DNA of 5,460 bases from Pseudomonadaceae bacterium UBA836 (lineage in GTDB: Bacteria; Pseudomonadota; Gammaproteobacteria; Pseudomonadales; Pseudomonadaceae), in NCBI GenBank assembly GCA_002296055.1, contig DBHE01000227.1, positions 1 through 5,460 on the forward strand, in the 5' to 3' direction. The position numbers and the translations under genes are program-made. Positions within the stretch are counted from its first letter, which is position 1, and every line of letters starts with the position of its first letter. Shown one piece after another: positions 1 to 5,460 of the stretch. A model generated the notes under the pieces. The model made no database searches. It worked only from the letters and a program-made list of their open reading frames with translations, and was not told the origin of the DNA.

Positions 1-4
1 CTGA

Positions 5-1030
5 TTTCAGGGGGGATTACCCCTCGACTCGCGTCAGACATCGGTAGCCAGTATCGAGCTGTTTGACGCACCGCTCAGCGAATGGGTAATGGCGCAGTTT
101 CTGGCAGAACTTGATCTGTTGGTGAAGCGGGGTGTGCGGTTCGACTATCAACGAATTGAAGAGGAGCAGCGCTTTTTGCGTGGCCAGCTCAATGTGGTCG
201 CACAGATGCGTCAGCGCCCCGGGCGGCAGCACTACCTCCAGATTCGCCACGACGTATTTCAGCCCGATCGCGCTGAGAACCGTTTGCTCAAATCAGCCTT
301 AGAGCAGGTGGCGAAAAGCACCAAGGACGCGAACAGCTGGCGGTTGGCCAACGAGCTGCGCTCGATGCTCGGCGAGCTGCCCGCAAGCCGTCATATTGCC
401 TTGGACTTTAGGGCATGGAGTACAGATCGCCTGATGGCGCACTACCAGACAATGAAGCCCTGGTGCGAGCTAATCCTCAATCAGCAGATGCCACTGGCGG
501 TGAGCGGTGAGTGGCGCGGTATGAGCATGTTGTTCCCGATGGAGCGGCTGTTTGAGCGTTATGTGGAAGGGTGGCTGCGTGGACGGCTTGAGCCGGGGGC
601 GAGGCTAAAGGCGCAGGCATCGAGGCACAGCCTGTGCCAGCACTCCGGCAGCGATATGTTCCGCCTGCAGCCAGACTTGCTGATGGAGAAGGGCGCTCAG
701 ACCTGGGTACTGGATACCAAGTGGAAAACGCTCGACGGCGGTGACAGGGCGAACAAATATGGCTTGAGCCAGGGTGATTTTTATCAGTTGTTTGCTTACG
801 GCAACAAATACCTTGGTAGCAAGGGCGAGCTGGCGCTTATCTACCCACGAACCCGCCGGTTCGATAGGCCGCTGCCGTCCTTTGATTTCAGCCCGGAATT
901 GCGGCTTTGGGCCTTACCTTTTGATTTAGACGCTGATACGTTGTTGGTCGATGATGAGATGCAGCTCACAGACTGCATCAAGGTTGCAGCGGCAGCCGCC
1001 GTACTCGACCAGGCAGTAATACCGGGATAA
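5..1030 (+). CDS. mcrC: McrC-family restriction nuclease subunit, 5' end missing or frameshifted
   Basis: McrC is the nuclease subunit of McrBC-type, modification-dependent (type IV) restriction; it binds the McrB AAA+ GTPase ring and cuts DNA in the cytoplasm. Counting from the ATG at 89, the nuclease core is visible: RLQPDLL with D196, then VLDTKWK with D209 and K211, fitting PD-(D/E)xK, followed by the family's conserved DFYQLFAY stretch (about 230-237). The ATG at 89 is unlikely to be the true start, because McrC-like sequence ([13 protein letters not shown]) continues upstream in frame to about base 50. The frame is open only back to base 5, since TGA occupies 2-4. Family members are usually roughly 100 residues longer at the N-terminus, so the McrB-contacting region is absent here. 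It either lies upstream in another frame or is lost. The stop TAA (1028-1030) sits four bases before hsdR. Family call sure; functional state unsure. Confidence 0.85.
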   Translation, partial: FQGGLPLDSRQTSVASIELFDAPLSEWVMAQFLAELDLLVKRGVRFDYQRIEEEQRFLRGQLNVVAQMRQRPGRQHYLQIRHDVFQPDRAENRLLKSALEQVAKSTKDANSWRLANELRSMLGELPASRHIALDFRAWSTDRLMAHYQTMKPWCELILNQQMPLAVSGEWRGMSMLFPMERLFERYVEGWLRGRLEPGARLKAQASRHSLCQHSGSDMFRLQPDLLMEKGAQTWVLDTKWKTLDGGDRANKYGLSQGDFYQLFAYGNKYLGSKGELALIYPRTRRFDRPLPSFDFSPELRLWALPFDLDADTLLVDDEMQLTDCIKVAAAAAVLDQAVIPG

Positions 1031-1034
1031 AGGA
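1024..1034 (+). promoter_or_regulatory. mcrC stop / hsdR ribosome-binding junction
   Basis: The mcrC stop TAA (1028-1030) runs directly into AGGA (1031-1034), and the hsdR ATG follows at once at 1035. The AGGA core is too close to the start for an ideal Shine-Dalgarno spacing; GGGA at 1024-1027 is better spaced but a poorer match. This layout suggests that ribosomes finishing mcrC re-initiate on hsdR (translational coupling). It also means no promoter fits between the genes. Coupling is inferred from spacing only. Confidence 0.45.
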
Positions 1035-4000
1035 ATGACCGAAGATCAACTGGAGCAGGAAGCACTCGGCTGGCTGGGTGAGTTGGGCTATCAGCACCTA
1101 TATGGGCCGGACATCGCCCATGATGGCGACAACCCGGAACGGGAGAGCTACCGTGACGTGGTGCTTGCCATGCGTTTACGCGCAGCGGTTGCGCGGCTGA
1201 ACCCCGGTGTACCGCTCGCTGCTCGTGAGGATGCGGTGCGTCAGGTGCTGGAGCTGGGTGTACCTGTTCAGCTGTCTGCCAACCGCCTGTTTCATCGTCT
1301 GCTGGTCAGCGGTGTGCCGGTTCAGTATCAGAAGGACGGCGAGACGCGTGGCGATTTCGTGCGCCTGATCGACTGGGCGGATGTGAAGGCCAACGAGTGG
1401 CTGGCGATCAATCAGTTCAGTATCCAGGGCCCCAAGCATACTCGCCGGCCGGACATCATTCTGTTCGTCAATGGCTTGCCTCTGGTACTGGTCGAGCTTA
1501 AGAACCCTGCGGATGTGAATGCGGATCTGGTCAAAGCGTTCGACCAGATCCAGACCTACAAAGAGCAGATTCCGGATGTATTCCAGTACAACGAGATCCT
1601 GATCATCTCCGATGGTAGCGAAGCCCGAATGGGATCGCTGTCGGCCGATATCGAGCGCTTCGCCCGTTGGCGCACCATTGATGGGGTGAACCTGGACCCG
1701 CTGGGGCAGTTCAGCGAGCTGGAAACGTTGATGCGCGGTGTGCTGGCGCCGGAGATGTTGCTCGATTACCTGCGCTACTTCGTGTTGTTCGAGGATGACG
1801 GCAGGTTGGTGAAGAAGATCGCCGGCTATCACCAGTTTCATGCGGTGCGCGCTGCCATCAATCAGGTAGTGGATGCGTCGCGCCCGGGCGGTTCGCACAA
1901 GGGCGGGGTGGTGTGGCACACCCAGGGCTCAGGTAAGAGCATCACTATGACCTGTTTTGCTGCACGGGTGATGCAGGCGAGCCAGATGGAGAACCCCACC
2001 ATCGTCGTGATCACCGATCGTAATGATCTGGATGGTCAGCTGTTTGGGGTGTTCTCCCTGTCGCAGGACCTGTTGCGCGAGCAGCCGGTTCAGGTTGCCA
2101 CCCGCGGAGACCTGCGGGAAAAGCTGTCCAATCGCCCGAGTGGCGGGATAGTGTTCGCGACCATTCAAAAGTTCATGCCCGGGGAGGATGAAGACAGCTT
2201 CCCGGTGCTGTCTACCCGTTCCAACATCGTCGTCATTGCCGACGAGGCACATCGCACGCAGTACGGCTTCAATGCTGAGCTCAAGGTCGATACGTTGAAG
2301 GTGGCCGAAGGGCAGGCTCGGTATCAGGTTGGTTACGCCCAGCACCTGCGTGATGCGTTGCCGAATGCAACCTTCGTGGCGTTCACCGGCACCCCGGTTT
2401 CCAGTGAGGACCGAGATACGCGCGCGGTATTTGGCGACTACATTCACGTCTACGACATGCAGCAGGCAAAGGAAGATGGTGCAACGGTTGCTATCTACTA
2501 TGAGTCCCGCTTGGCCAAGCTGGCGCTGAAAGACAGTGATATGCCGCACATCGATGATCAGGTCGATGAGCTGGCTGAGGATGAAGAAGAGGATCAGCAG
2601 TCACGGCTCAAGTCGCGTTGGGCCGCGCTGGAAAAGGTGGTGGGTGCAGAGCCACGCATCAAGAGTATTGCGGCAGATCTGATTCAGCATTTCGAGGAAC
2701 GCAATCAAGCGCAGCAGGGCAAGGCCATGGTCGTCACCATGAGTCGTGAGATCTGTGTGCACCTCTACAACGAAATCATCGCGCTGCGTCCTGATTGGCA
2801 TGACGAGGACCCGGAGAAGGGCGCCATCAAAGTAGTGATGACTGGCAGCGCATCTGATAAAGCGTTGCTCCGGCCGCATATCTACTCTGGGCAGGTGAAG
2901 AAACGGCTGGAGAAACGCTTCAAAGACCCGAAAGATCCGCTGCAGATTGTGATCGTCCGTGACATGTGGCTGACCGGCTTCGATGCACCCTGTGTGCACA
3001 CGCTCTACGTCGACAAGCCGATGAAGGGGCACAACCTGATGCAGGCGATTGCGCGCGTCAATCGGGTGTTCAAGGATAAGCAGGGCGGACTGGTGGTCGA
3101 CTACATTGGCATCGCCAATGAACTCAAGTCGGCGCTGAAGGAGTACACCGCAAGCAAGGGGCGCGGGCGGCCTACTGTCGACGCTCATGAAGCCTATTCG
3201 CTGCTGGCCGAGAAGATGGATATCTTGCGTGGCATGCTGCACGGCTTTGATTACAGCGACTATCTGAATGGCGGCCACAAGCTGTTGGCTGGTGCGGCGA
3301 ACCATATCCTTGGCCTTGAGGATGGCAAGAAGCGCTTTGCTGACAACGCACTGGCGATGAGTAAGGCGTTTAGCCTGTGCTGCACGCTGGATGAGGCGAA
3401 GGCAGAGCGGGAGGAGGTTGCGTTCTTCCAGGCAATCAAAGTTCTGCTGACCAAGCGTGATATCAGCGCGAAGAAAAAGACCGACGAAGAGCGTGAGTTG
3501 GCAATCCGCCAGATCATCGGCAATGCGGTTGTGACGGGTGATGTGGTGGACGTGTTTGCGGCTGTTGGCCTGGATAAACCGAACATCGGTTTGCTCGATG
3601 ACGACTTCCTTGCTGAAGTGCGCAGCCTCCCCGAGAAGAACCTCGCGGTAGAACTGCTTGAGCGCCTGCTGGAAGGGGAAATCAAAAGTCGATTCTCCAC
3701 CAACGTCGCTCAAGAAAAGAAATTCTCCGAGCTGCTGAGTAACGTCATTGCTCGCTACCAGAACCGTTCCATTGAAACGGCTCAAGTCATCGAAGAACTC
3801 ATCGACATGGCGAAGAAATTCGCCGCCGCCAGCAAACGCGGCGAGGTGCTGGGGCTTAACGATGATGAGCTAGCCTTCTACGATGCGTTGGCCAATAACG
3901 AGGCTTCCGTCCGCGAGCTAGGCGACGAGATTCTCGCCAAGATTGCCCATGAACTGACCGATGGTTTGCGTAAAAACGTGACGGTGGATTGGAACAACCG

Positions 4001-4136
4001 AGACAGCGTTAGGGCAAAACTGCGTTTGATGGTTAAGCGGATTCTTCGCAAGTACAAATATCCGCCGGACAAGCAGGAGGAGGCTGCACAGCTAGTGTTG
4101 GTGCAGGCTGAGAAACTGTGCGAGGAGTGGGTGTGA
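1035..4136 (+). CDS. hsdR: Type I restriction-modification system, restriction (R) subunit
   Basis: HsdR is the ATP-driven translocase and endonuclease subunit of a type I enzyme (R2M2S). It joins HsdM and HsdS on unmodified foreign DNA, reels DNA in and cuts at a distance. Domains in order: an N-terminal PD-(D/E)xK nuclease with RRPD (D140) and VELKN (E154, K156); a superfamily 2 helicase pair with Walker A HTQGSGKS (295-302, K301), DEAH box (403-406), motif III FTGTP (450-454), motif V region [10 protein letters not shown] (643-652) and motif [10 protein letters not shown] (670-677, R674/R677); then an alpha-helical C-terminus that normally contacts the methyltransferase core. An acidic linker ([11 protein letters not shown]) lies near 514-524. 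At 1033 residues it is of normal length, with no internal stop and all catalytic motifs intact. The ATG at 1035 gives the usual MTEDQLEQE start. Its hsdM and hsdS partners are not in the window. It lies four bases behind mcrC. Confidence 0.97.
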   Translation: MTEDQLEQEALGWLGELGYQHLYGPDIAHDGDNPERESYRDVVLAMRLRAAVARLNPGVPLAAREDAVRQVLELGVPVQLSANRLFHRLLVSGVPVQYQKDGETRGDFVRLIDWADVKANEWLAINQFSIQGPKHTRRPDIILFVNGLPLVLVELKNPADVNADLVKAFDQIQTYKEQIPDVFQYNEILIISDGSEARMGSLSADIERFARWRTIDGVNLDPLGQFSELETLMRGVLAPEMLLDYLRYFVLFEDDGRLVKKIAGYHQFHAVRAAINQVVDASRPGGSHKGGVVWHTQGSGKSITMTCFAARVMQASQMENPTIVVITDRNDLDGQLFGVFSLSQDLLREQPVQVATRGDLREKLSNRPSGGIVFATIQKFMPGEDEDSFPVLSTRSNIVVIADEAHRTQYGFNAELKVDTLKVAEGQARYQVGYAQHLRDALPNATFVAFTGTPVSSEDRDTRAVFGDYIHVYDMQQAKEDGATVAIYYESRLAKLALKDSDMPHIDDQVDELAEDEEEDQQSRLKSRWAALEKVVGAEPRIKSIAADLIQHFEERNQAQQGKAMVVTMSREICVHLYNEIIALRPDWHDEDPEKGAIKVVMTGSASDKALLRPHIYSGQVKKRLEKRFKDPKDPLQIVIVRDMWLTGFDAPCVHTLYVDKPMKGHNLMQAIARVNRVFKDKQGGLVVDYIGIANELKSALKEYTASKGRGRPTVDAHEAYSLLAEKMDILRGMLHGFDYSDYLNGGHKLLAGAANHILGLEDGKKRFADNALAMSKAFSLCCTLDEAKAEREEVAFFQAIKVLLTKRDISAKKKTDEERELAIRQIIGNAVVTGDVVDVFAAVGLDKPNIGLLDDDFLAEVRSLPEKNLAVELLERLLEGEIKSRFSTNVAQEKKFSELLSNVIARYQNRSIETAQVIEELIDMAKKFAAASKRGEVLGLNDDELAFYDALANNEASVRELGDEILAKIAHELTDGLRKNVTVDWNNRDSVRAKLRLMVKRILRKYKYPPDKQEEAAQLVLVQAEKLCEEWV

Positions 4137-4152
4137 GAAGTCGAGAACGTGG

Positions 4153-4230
4153 ATGTTTCTGCTCCAGCATGCCGAGCTGCCAGCTGAAGCTTTTATCGTT
4201 GGAAGGCTTGTGTGTAGTTGCCCCCGCTAA
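4153..4230 (+). pseudogene. Possible stump of a gene cut off by the IS2-group element
   Basis: An ATG at 4153, 16 bases after the hsdR stop, opens a 25-codon frame beginning MFLLQHAELPAEAFIVGRL. From about codon 21 the frame is reading inside the terminal repeat of the insertion element, and it stops at TAA 4228-4230. The first 20 codons look protein-like and would sit naturally as the next operon gene, but I do not recognise them, no good Shine-Dalgarno is visible, and a stretch this short can be open by chance. I also see no convincing intrinsic terminator after hsdR: AGCT-GCC-AGCT at 4175-4185 followed by TTTT at 4191 is too weak. Confidence 0.2.
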
Positions 4231-4240
4231 ACCGGACACC
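4213..4240 (-). repeat. Terminal inverted repeat of the IS2-group element
   Basis: The stretch starting TGTAGTTGCCCCC and ending CCGGACACC lies just outside the orfB stop codon (4244-4246). Its layout matches the orfB-side end of IS2-type elements. The partner repeat is not in the window, so the boundary is approximate. Confidence 0.6.
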
Positions 4241-4243
4241 ACC

Positions 4244-4655
4244 TCATTCGTTTGATGCCAGTTCCGCCCTGTACTCCCAGGGCGATTTCATTTTCAGCCC
4301 CTTGTGCGGGTGGCTGCGGTTATAGTCTTCGACCCATTCCGGCAACCTAGCCATCACCGTGGCGGCATCAGGGAGATCGTTCAAGTACACATAGTCGCGC
4401 TTAAACGTCTTCACGAAGGCCTCAGCCATGCCGTTGCTCTGAGGGCTTCTCACCGGTGTGGTGCACACGACAAAGCCCAGAGAGGACGCGAAGGCTCGCG
4501 TTTCTTTGGCAGTGTAGCAACAGCCATTGTCCGTCAGCCATTCCAGCGGATGAGGCACTCGCTCTGACTGGCCGAATCGGTACTGCAAGCTTTACAGCAG
4601 CAGGTCTTGAACCATCTCACCGGGGATGCCAGCAGTAGTCGCCACGTAGCGCATC
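4244..4655 (-). pseudogene. IS3-family transposase OrfB, C-terminal remnant with nonsense codon
   Basis: OrfB supplies the DDE integrase (rve) catalytic domain of IS3-family transposases. The remnant reads leftward from 4654 (MRYVATTAGIPGEMVQDLLL), meets an in-frame TAA at 4592-4594, then continues in the same frame as SLQYRFGQSERVPHPLEW to the TGA at 4244-4246. The second catalytic aspartate (in WLTDNG, codon at 4529-4531) and the glutamate (in NGMAEAF, codon at 4421-4423) are 36 positions apart, the expected D-35-E spacing. The first catalytic aspartate lies in the missing N-terminal half. The family resemblance continues smoothly across the TAA, which indicates a point mutation rather than a true start after it. 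The TTG at 4588 could open a 114-codon frame but this is not a natural start. Inactive. Confidence 0.85.
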
Positions 4656-4677
4656 GTAAGCGTACGGGGAATACACC
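4656..4677 (+). repeat. IS66 terminal inverted repeat, tnpC side
   Basis: This starts GTAAGCGTACGGGGAA and lies 31 bases from the tnpC stop. It pairs with 4862-4883 at 19 of 22 positions; mismatches are at repeat positions 9, 13 and 17. The same end recurs at 4935 and 5240. Confidence 0.8.
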
Positions 4678-4686
4678 TTGCGTCGA

Positions 4687-4844
4687 TCAGCCCGGAATCC
4701 ACTGATGCGGCAGCAGTTGCTCGATCTCGCTAGCCTTCTGCGTCGGCAACCGCGTTAGCACGTCCTTCAGGTAGGCATACGGATCATGGCCATTCATGCG
4801 AGCTGACTGGATCAGGCTCATGAATGCAGCCGCGTGTTTACCGC
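4687..4844 (-). pseudogene. tnpC: IS66 TnpC C-terminal remnant inside the MITE-like element
   Basis: TnpC is the DDE transposase of IS66 elements. Only the extreme C-terminus remains: GKHAAAFMSLIQSARMNGHD, then PYAYLKDVL and the terminal EIEQLLPHQWIPG, ending at the TGA complement of 4687-4689. This is the IS66 C-terminal element that follows the catalytic domain, so no catalytic residue is present. Compared with the copy at 5271, 10 of 189 bases differ across 4656-4844, and six of these cluster at the inner edge beside the deletion joint (KH for KR, F for I). The frame stays open to 4944 by reading through the opposite terminal repeat into flanking DNA, giving an 85-codon chimera that I do not regard as a gene. 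Confidence 0.75.
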
Positions 4845-4861
4845 AAAGCTGGAGTTCAAAA

Positions 4862-4883
4862 GGTGTGTTCACCGGACGCTTAC
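4862..4883 (-). repeat. IS66 terminal inverted repeat, opposite end
   Basis: Read on the - strand this begins GTAAGCGTCCGGTGAA, the partner of 4656-4677. It is the only such opposite-orientation end in the window; the ends at 4935 and 5240 have no partner here. Confidence 0.75.
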
Positions 4884-4934
4884 GGCCTTTTTTTATTTTT
4901 ACCGGCCGGTACGTTGCCCGGTGTTGCTTCTTTC

Positions 4935-5007
4935 GTAAGCGCACGGGGAAGGCACCTTGCGCCGATCAGCTCGGCATCCACTGATGCGGCAGTAGTTTCT
5001 CGATCTC
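4935..5007 (-). mobile_element. Second IS66-type end, truncated fragment
   Basis: Seventy-three bases starting GTAAGCGCACGGGG match the end at 5240 with six differences, including the tnpC stop (4966-4968) at the same 31-base offset. On the - strand it encodes the terminal EIEKLLPHQWMPS of a TnpC. Similarity to the other copies stops after GATCTC at 5007. The frame continues only seven codons further before an in-frame stop (TAG on the - strand, at about 5026-5028). It differs more from copies 1 and 3 than they do from each other, which suggests a different IS66 isoform or an older insertion. It is too short to be active. Confidence 0.7.
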
Positions 5008-5239
5008 TTTTGGGACGGGCTTGAGTTGGAGTGCGGACTAGCCTGTCAATGACCATTGCCCCCAACGGATGACGGACGTTGGGACGACGGAAAGCAATGT
5101 GCAAAGTTTGCATATTGCCCCCCGCTCGGCGACAAACGCTATTCGCTTTTAGTGCCGCAAAAGGAGCGGATCCAACTTAATCCTTCTCTGGTCCCCACCG
5201 CAGGGTTGTACTCACACCCCACCCAGCCGGTGAACGATG
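5008..5239. other. Non-coding stretch between IS66 ends
   Basis: About 230 bp with no gene I can support. Both strands have short open frames, but their predicted proteins are low in recognisable structure and run into the terminal repeats of the flanking IS66 ends. Visible features are the near-palindrome at 5094-5118 and a repeated ATTGCCCCC word (5055-5063 and 5114-5122). This may be remnant host intergenic DNA or the decayed interior of an older element. Confidence 0.4.
5094..5118. repeat. 25-bp imperfect palindrome, operator-like
   Basis: The arms at 5094-5105 and 5107-5118 are inverted repeats with 11 of 12 positions matching around a single central G (5106). The core is TGCAAAGTTTGCA, and the one mismatch is at 5099/5113. 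The one-base centre rules out a stable hairpin loop without melting inner pairs, and no T-run follows, so a protein-binding dyad is a better guess than a terminator. No adjacent gene shows what it would control. Confidence 0.45.
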
Positions 5240-5460
5240 GTAAGCGTACGGGGAATACACCTTGCGCCGATCAGCCCGGCATCCACTGATGCGGCAGCAG
5301 TTGCTCGATCTCGCTAGCCTTCTGCGTCGGCAACCGCGTTAGCACGTCCTTGAGGTAGGCGTACGGATCATGGCCATTCATGCGAGCTGACTGGATCAGG
5401 CTCATGATCGCTGCAGCCCGTTTACCGCTGCGCAACGATCCAGCGAACAGCCAGTTTGAC
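5240..5460 (-). mobile_element. IS66-family insertion sequence, end and start of body, runs off the window
   Basis: The end begins GTAAGCGTACGGGGAA at 5240 (terminal repeat 5240-5261), and the tnpC reading frame is uninterrupted from its stop at 5271 to the window edge. Over its first 189 bases it is about 95% identical to the MITE-like copy at 4656. This could be the edge of a full-length IS66 element capable of supplying transposase to the deleted copy. Completeness cannot be judged from here. The 8 bases before it, GAACGATG (5232-5239), would be the target duplication. Confidence 0.8.
5271..5460 (-). CDS. tnpC: IS66-family transposase TnpC, C-terminal end (partial)
   Basis: This is the last 62 codons of an IS66 DDE transposase, reading leftward into the window and ending at the TGA complement of 5271-5273. 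The sequence runs SNWLFAGSLRSGKRAAAIMS, then LIQSARMNGHDPYAYLKDVL and on to EIEQLLPHQWMPG, the IS66 C-terminal element. The LFAGS...GKRAA segment is the conserved link that follows the catalytic domain; the DDE residues themselves lie outside the window. There is no internal stop or frameshift in the visible part, unlike the two copies to the left. Intact IS66 elements encode tnpA and tnpB upstream of tnpC, so these would be expected further right. Confidence 0.85.
   Translation of the reverse strand, partial: SNWLFAGSLRSGKRAAAIMSLIQSARMNGHDPYAYLKDVLTRLPTQKASEIEQLLPHQWMPG

Larger units (their letters stand above)
4213..4655 (-). mobile_element. Partial IS3-family (IS2-group) insertion sequence, 3' portion
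   Basis: This is the orfB-side end of an IS3-family element. It contains the terminal repeat at 4213-4240 and the C-terminal part of the DDE transposase on the - strand. It stops abruptly at 4655, where an IS66-type end starts, so the rest of the element (orfA, the first half of orfB, the other terminal repeat) has been displaced or deleted. The IS2 group is suggested by the DNGCCYTA...NGMAEAFVKTFKRDYV style of the integrase core and by a terminal repeat that resembles IS2 in layout, with GCCCC internally and GACACC at its inner end. The exact outer boundary (4211 or 4213) cannot be fixed without the target duplication. Confidence 0.82.
4656..4883 (-). mobile_element. 228-bp MITE-like, internally deleted IS66-family element
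   Basis: The element begins GTAAGCGTACGG at 4656 and ends CCGGACGCTTAC at 4883. The two 22-bp ends are inverted repeats matching at 19 of 22 positions, and GTAAGCG is the usual start of IS66-family ends. Between them remain only the last ~52 codons of tnpC and about 17 bp next to the other end; tnpA, tnpB and most of tnpC are gone. With both ends kept it could in principle be moved in trans by a full IS66 transposase. IS66 elements normally make 8-bp target duplications, but the flanks here (AGCGCATC on the left, GGCCTTTT on the right) do not match. So either the right flank was later rearranged or the structure arose by recombination rather than clean insertion. The 51 bp to its right (4884-4934) hold a T-rich tract and the palindrome TACCGGCCGGTA, and no gene. 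Confidence 0.75.

Noticed and set aside
89..91. ATG at 89 as the natural start of mcrC
   Set aside because: McrC-like sequence continues in frame upstream of it and the protein would lack the usual N-terminal region.
1176..3785. Long open frames on the - strand (1176-1919, 1929-2549, 2601-3785)
   Set aside because: They lie wholly opposite hsdR, whose motifs and full length are unmistakable. They have no recognisable domains and are typical antisense open frames in GC-rich coding DNA.
4175..4194. Intrinsic terminator after hsdR
   Set aside because: The stem is only four pairs (AGCT) and the T run is four bases not adjacent to it, which is too weak to call.
4304..4638. + strand open frames 4304-4567 and 4456-4638
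   Set aside because: They are shadows of the OrfB remnant, which has clear DDE-transposase residues on the - strand.
4884..4912. Terminator from the palindrome TACCGGCCGGTA and the T-rich tract
   Set aside because: On the + strand the T tract comes before the palindrome, and on the - strand the tract is A-rich, so neither strand has a hairpin followed by a U run.
4687..4944. 85-codon - strand frame as a real small basic protein
   Set aside because: Its first ~35 codons come from flanking DNA and an IS66 terminal repeat, and the rest is the TnpC tail. It is a chance chimera with no visible ribosome site.
4796..5289. + strand frames 4796-4984, 4824-5024 and 5056-5289
   Set aside because: Two of them end in the same TnpC-antisense residues because they read through the IS66 ends. 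They show no domain and no convincing start signals.
4656..5300. CRISPR-like repeated units
   Set aside because: The repeats are spaced about 280-305 bp apart, differ in length and encode a transposase tail, so they are IS66 ends and not a CRISPR array.

Overview
The window looks like chromosomal or island DNA from a moderately GC-rich proteobacterium. A Pseudomonas-like gammaproteobacterium is my best guess, from the protein style of the restriction genes and the pairing of IS66 and IS2-group insertion sequences. I see no rRNA, tRNA or housekeeping gene to fix the taxon. The window divides into a restriction operon (about 1-4136) and a graveyard of insertion sequences (about 4213-5460).

Restriction part, + strand: the left edge falls inside an mcrC-family gene, which carries the PD-(D/E)xK nuclease subunit that partners the McrB GTPase in modification-dependent (type IV) restriction. 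Four bases after its stop begins a full-length, apparently intact hsdR (1033 codons), the nuclease/translocase subunit of a type I restriction-modification enzyme. The spacing implies co-transcription and translational coupling, so a type IV module appears to be embedded in a type I operon. The partners expected upstream (mcrB, hsdM, hsdS) are outside the window. The mcrC frame is closed by a TGA at bases 2-4, next to a run of six G, so its 5' part is either frameshifted or missing.

Just after hsdR, a short open frame (4153 onward) runs into the terminal repeat of an IS3-family, IS2-group element. It could be the stump of a further operon gene, but this is weak.

Mobile-element part, all elements reading on the - strand: the IS2-group fragment (about 4213-4655) keeps the last ~137 codons of orfB, with a nonsense codon, and is cut exactly where an IS66-type end begins at 4656. 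From there to 4883 lies a 228-bp, internally deleted IS66 derivative with both terminal inverted repeats (19 of 22 positions match): a MITE-like element carrying only the tail of tnpC. A second IS66 end (4935-5007) and a third (5240 to the window edge) follow in the same orientation. The third keeps an open tnpC C-terminus that continues beyond the window. Between the second and third ends are about 230 bp with no convincing gene but with a strong 25-bp imperfect palindrome.

Nothing here proves a new defence system. The notable points are the mcrC-hsdR coupling, the MITE-like IS66 derivative and the nested, repeated IS66 ends beside a restriction locus.
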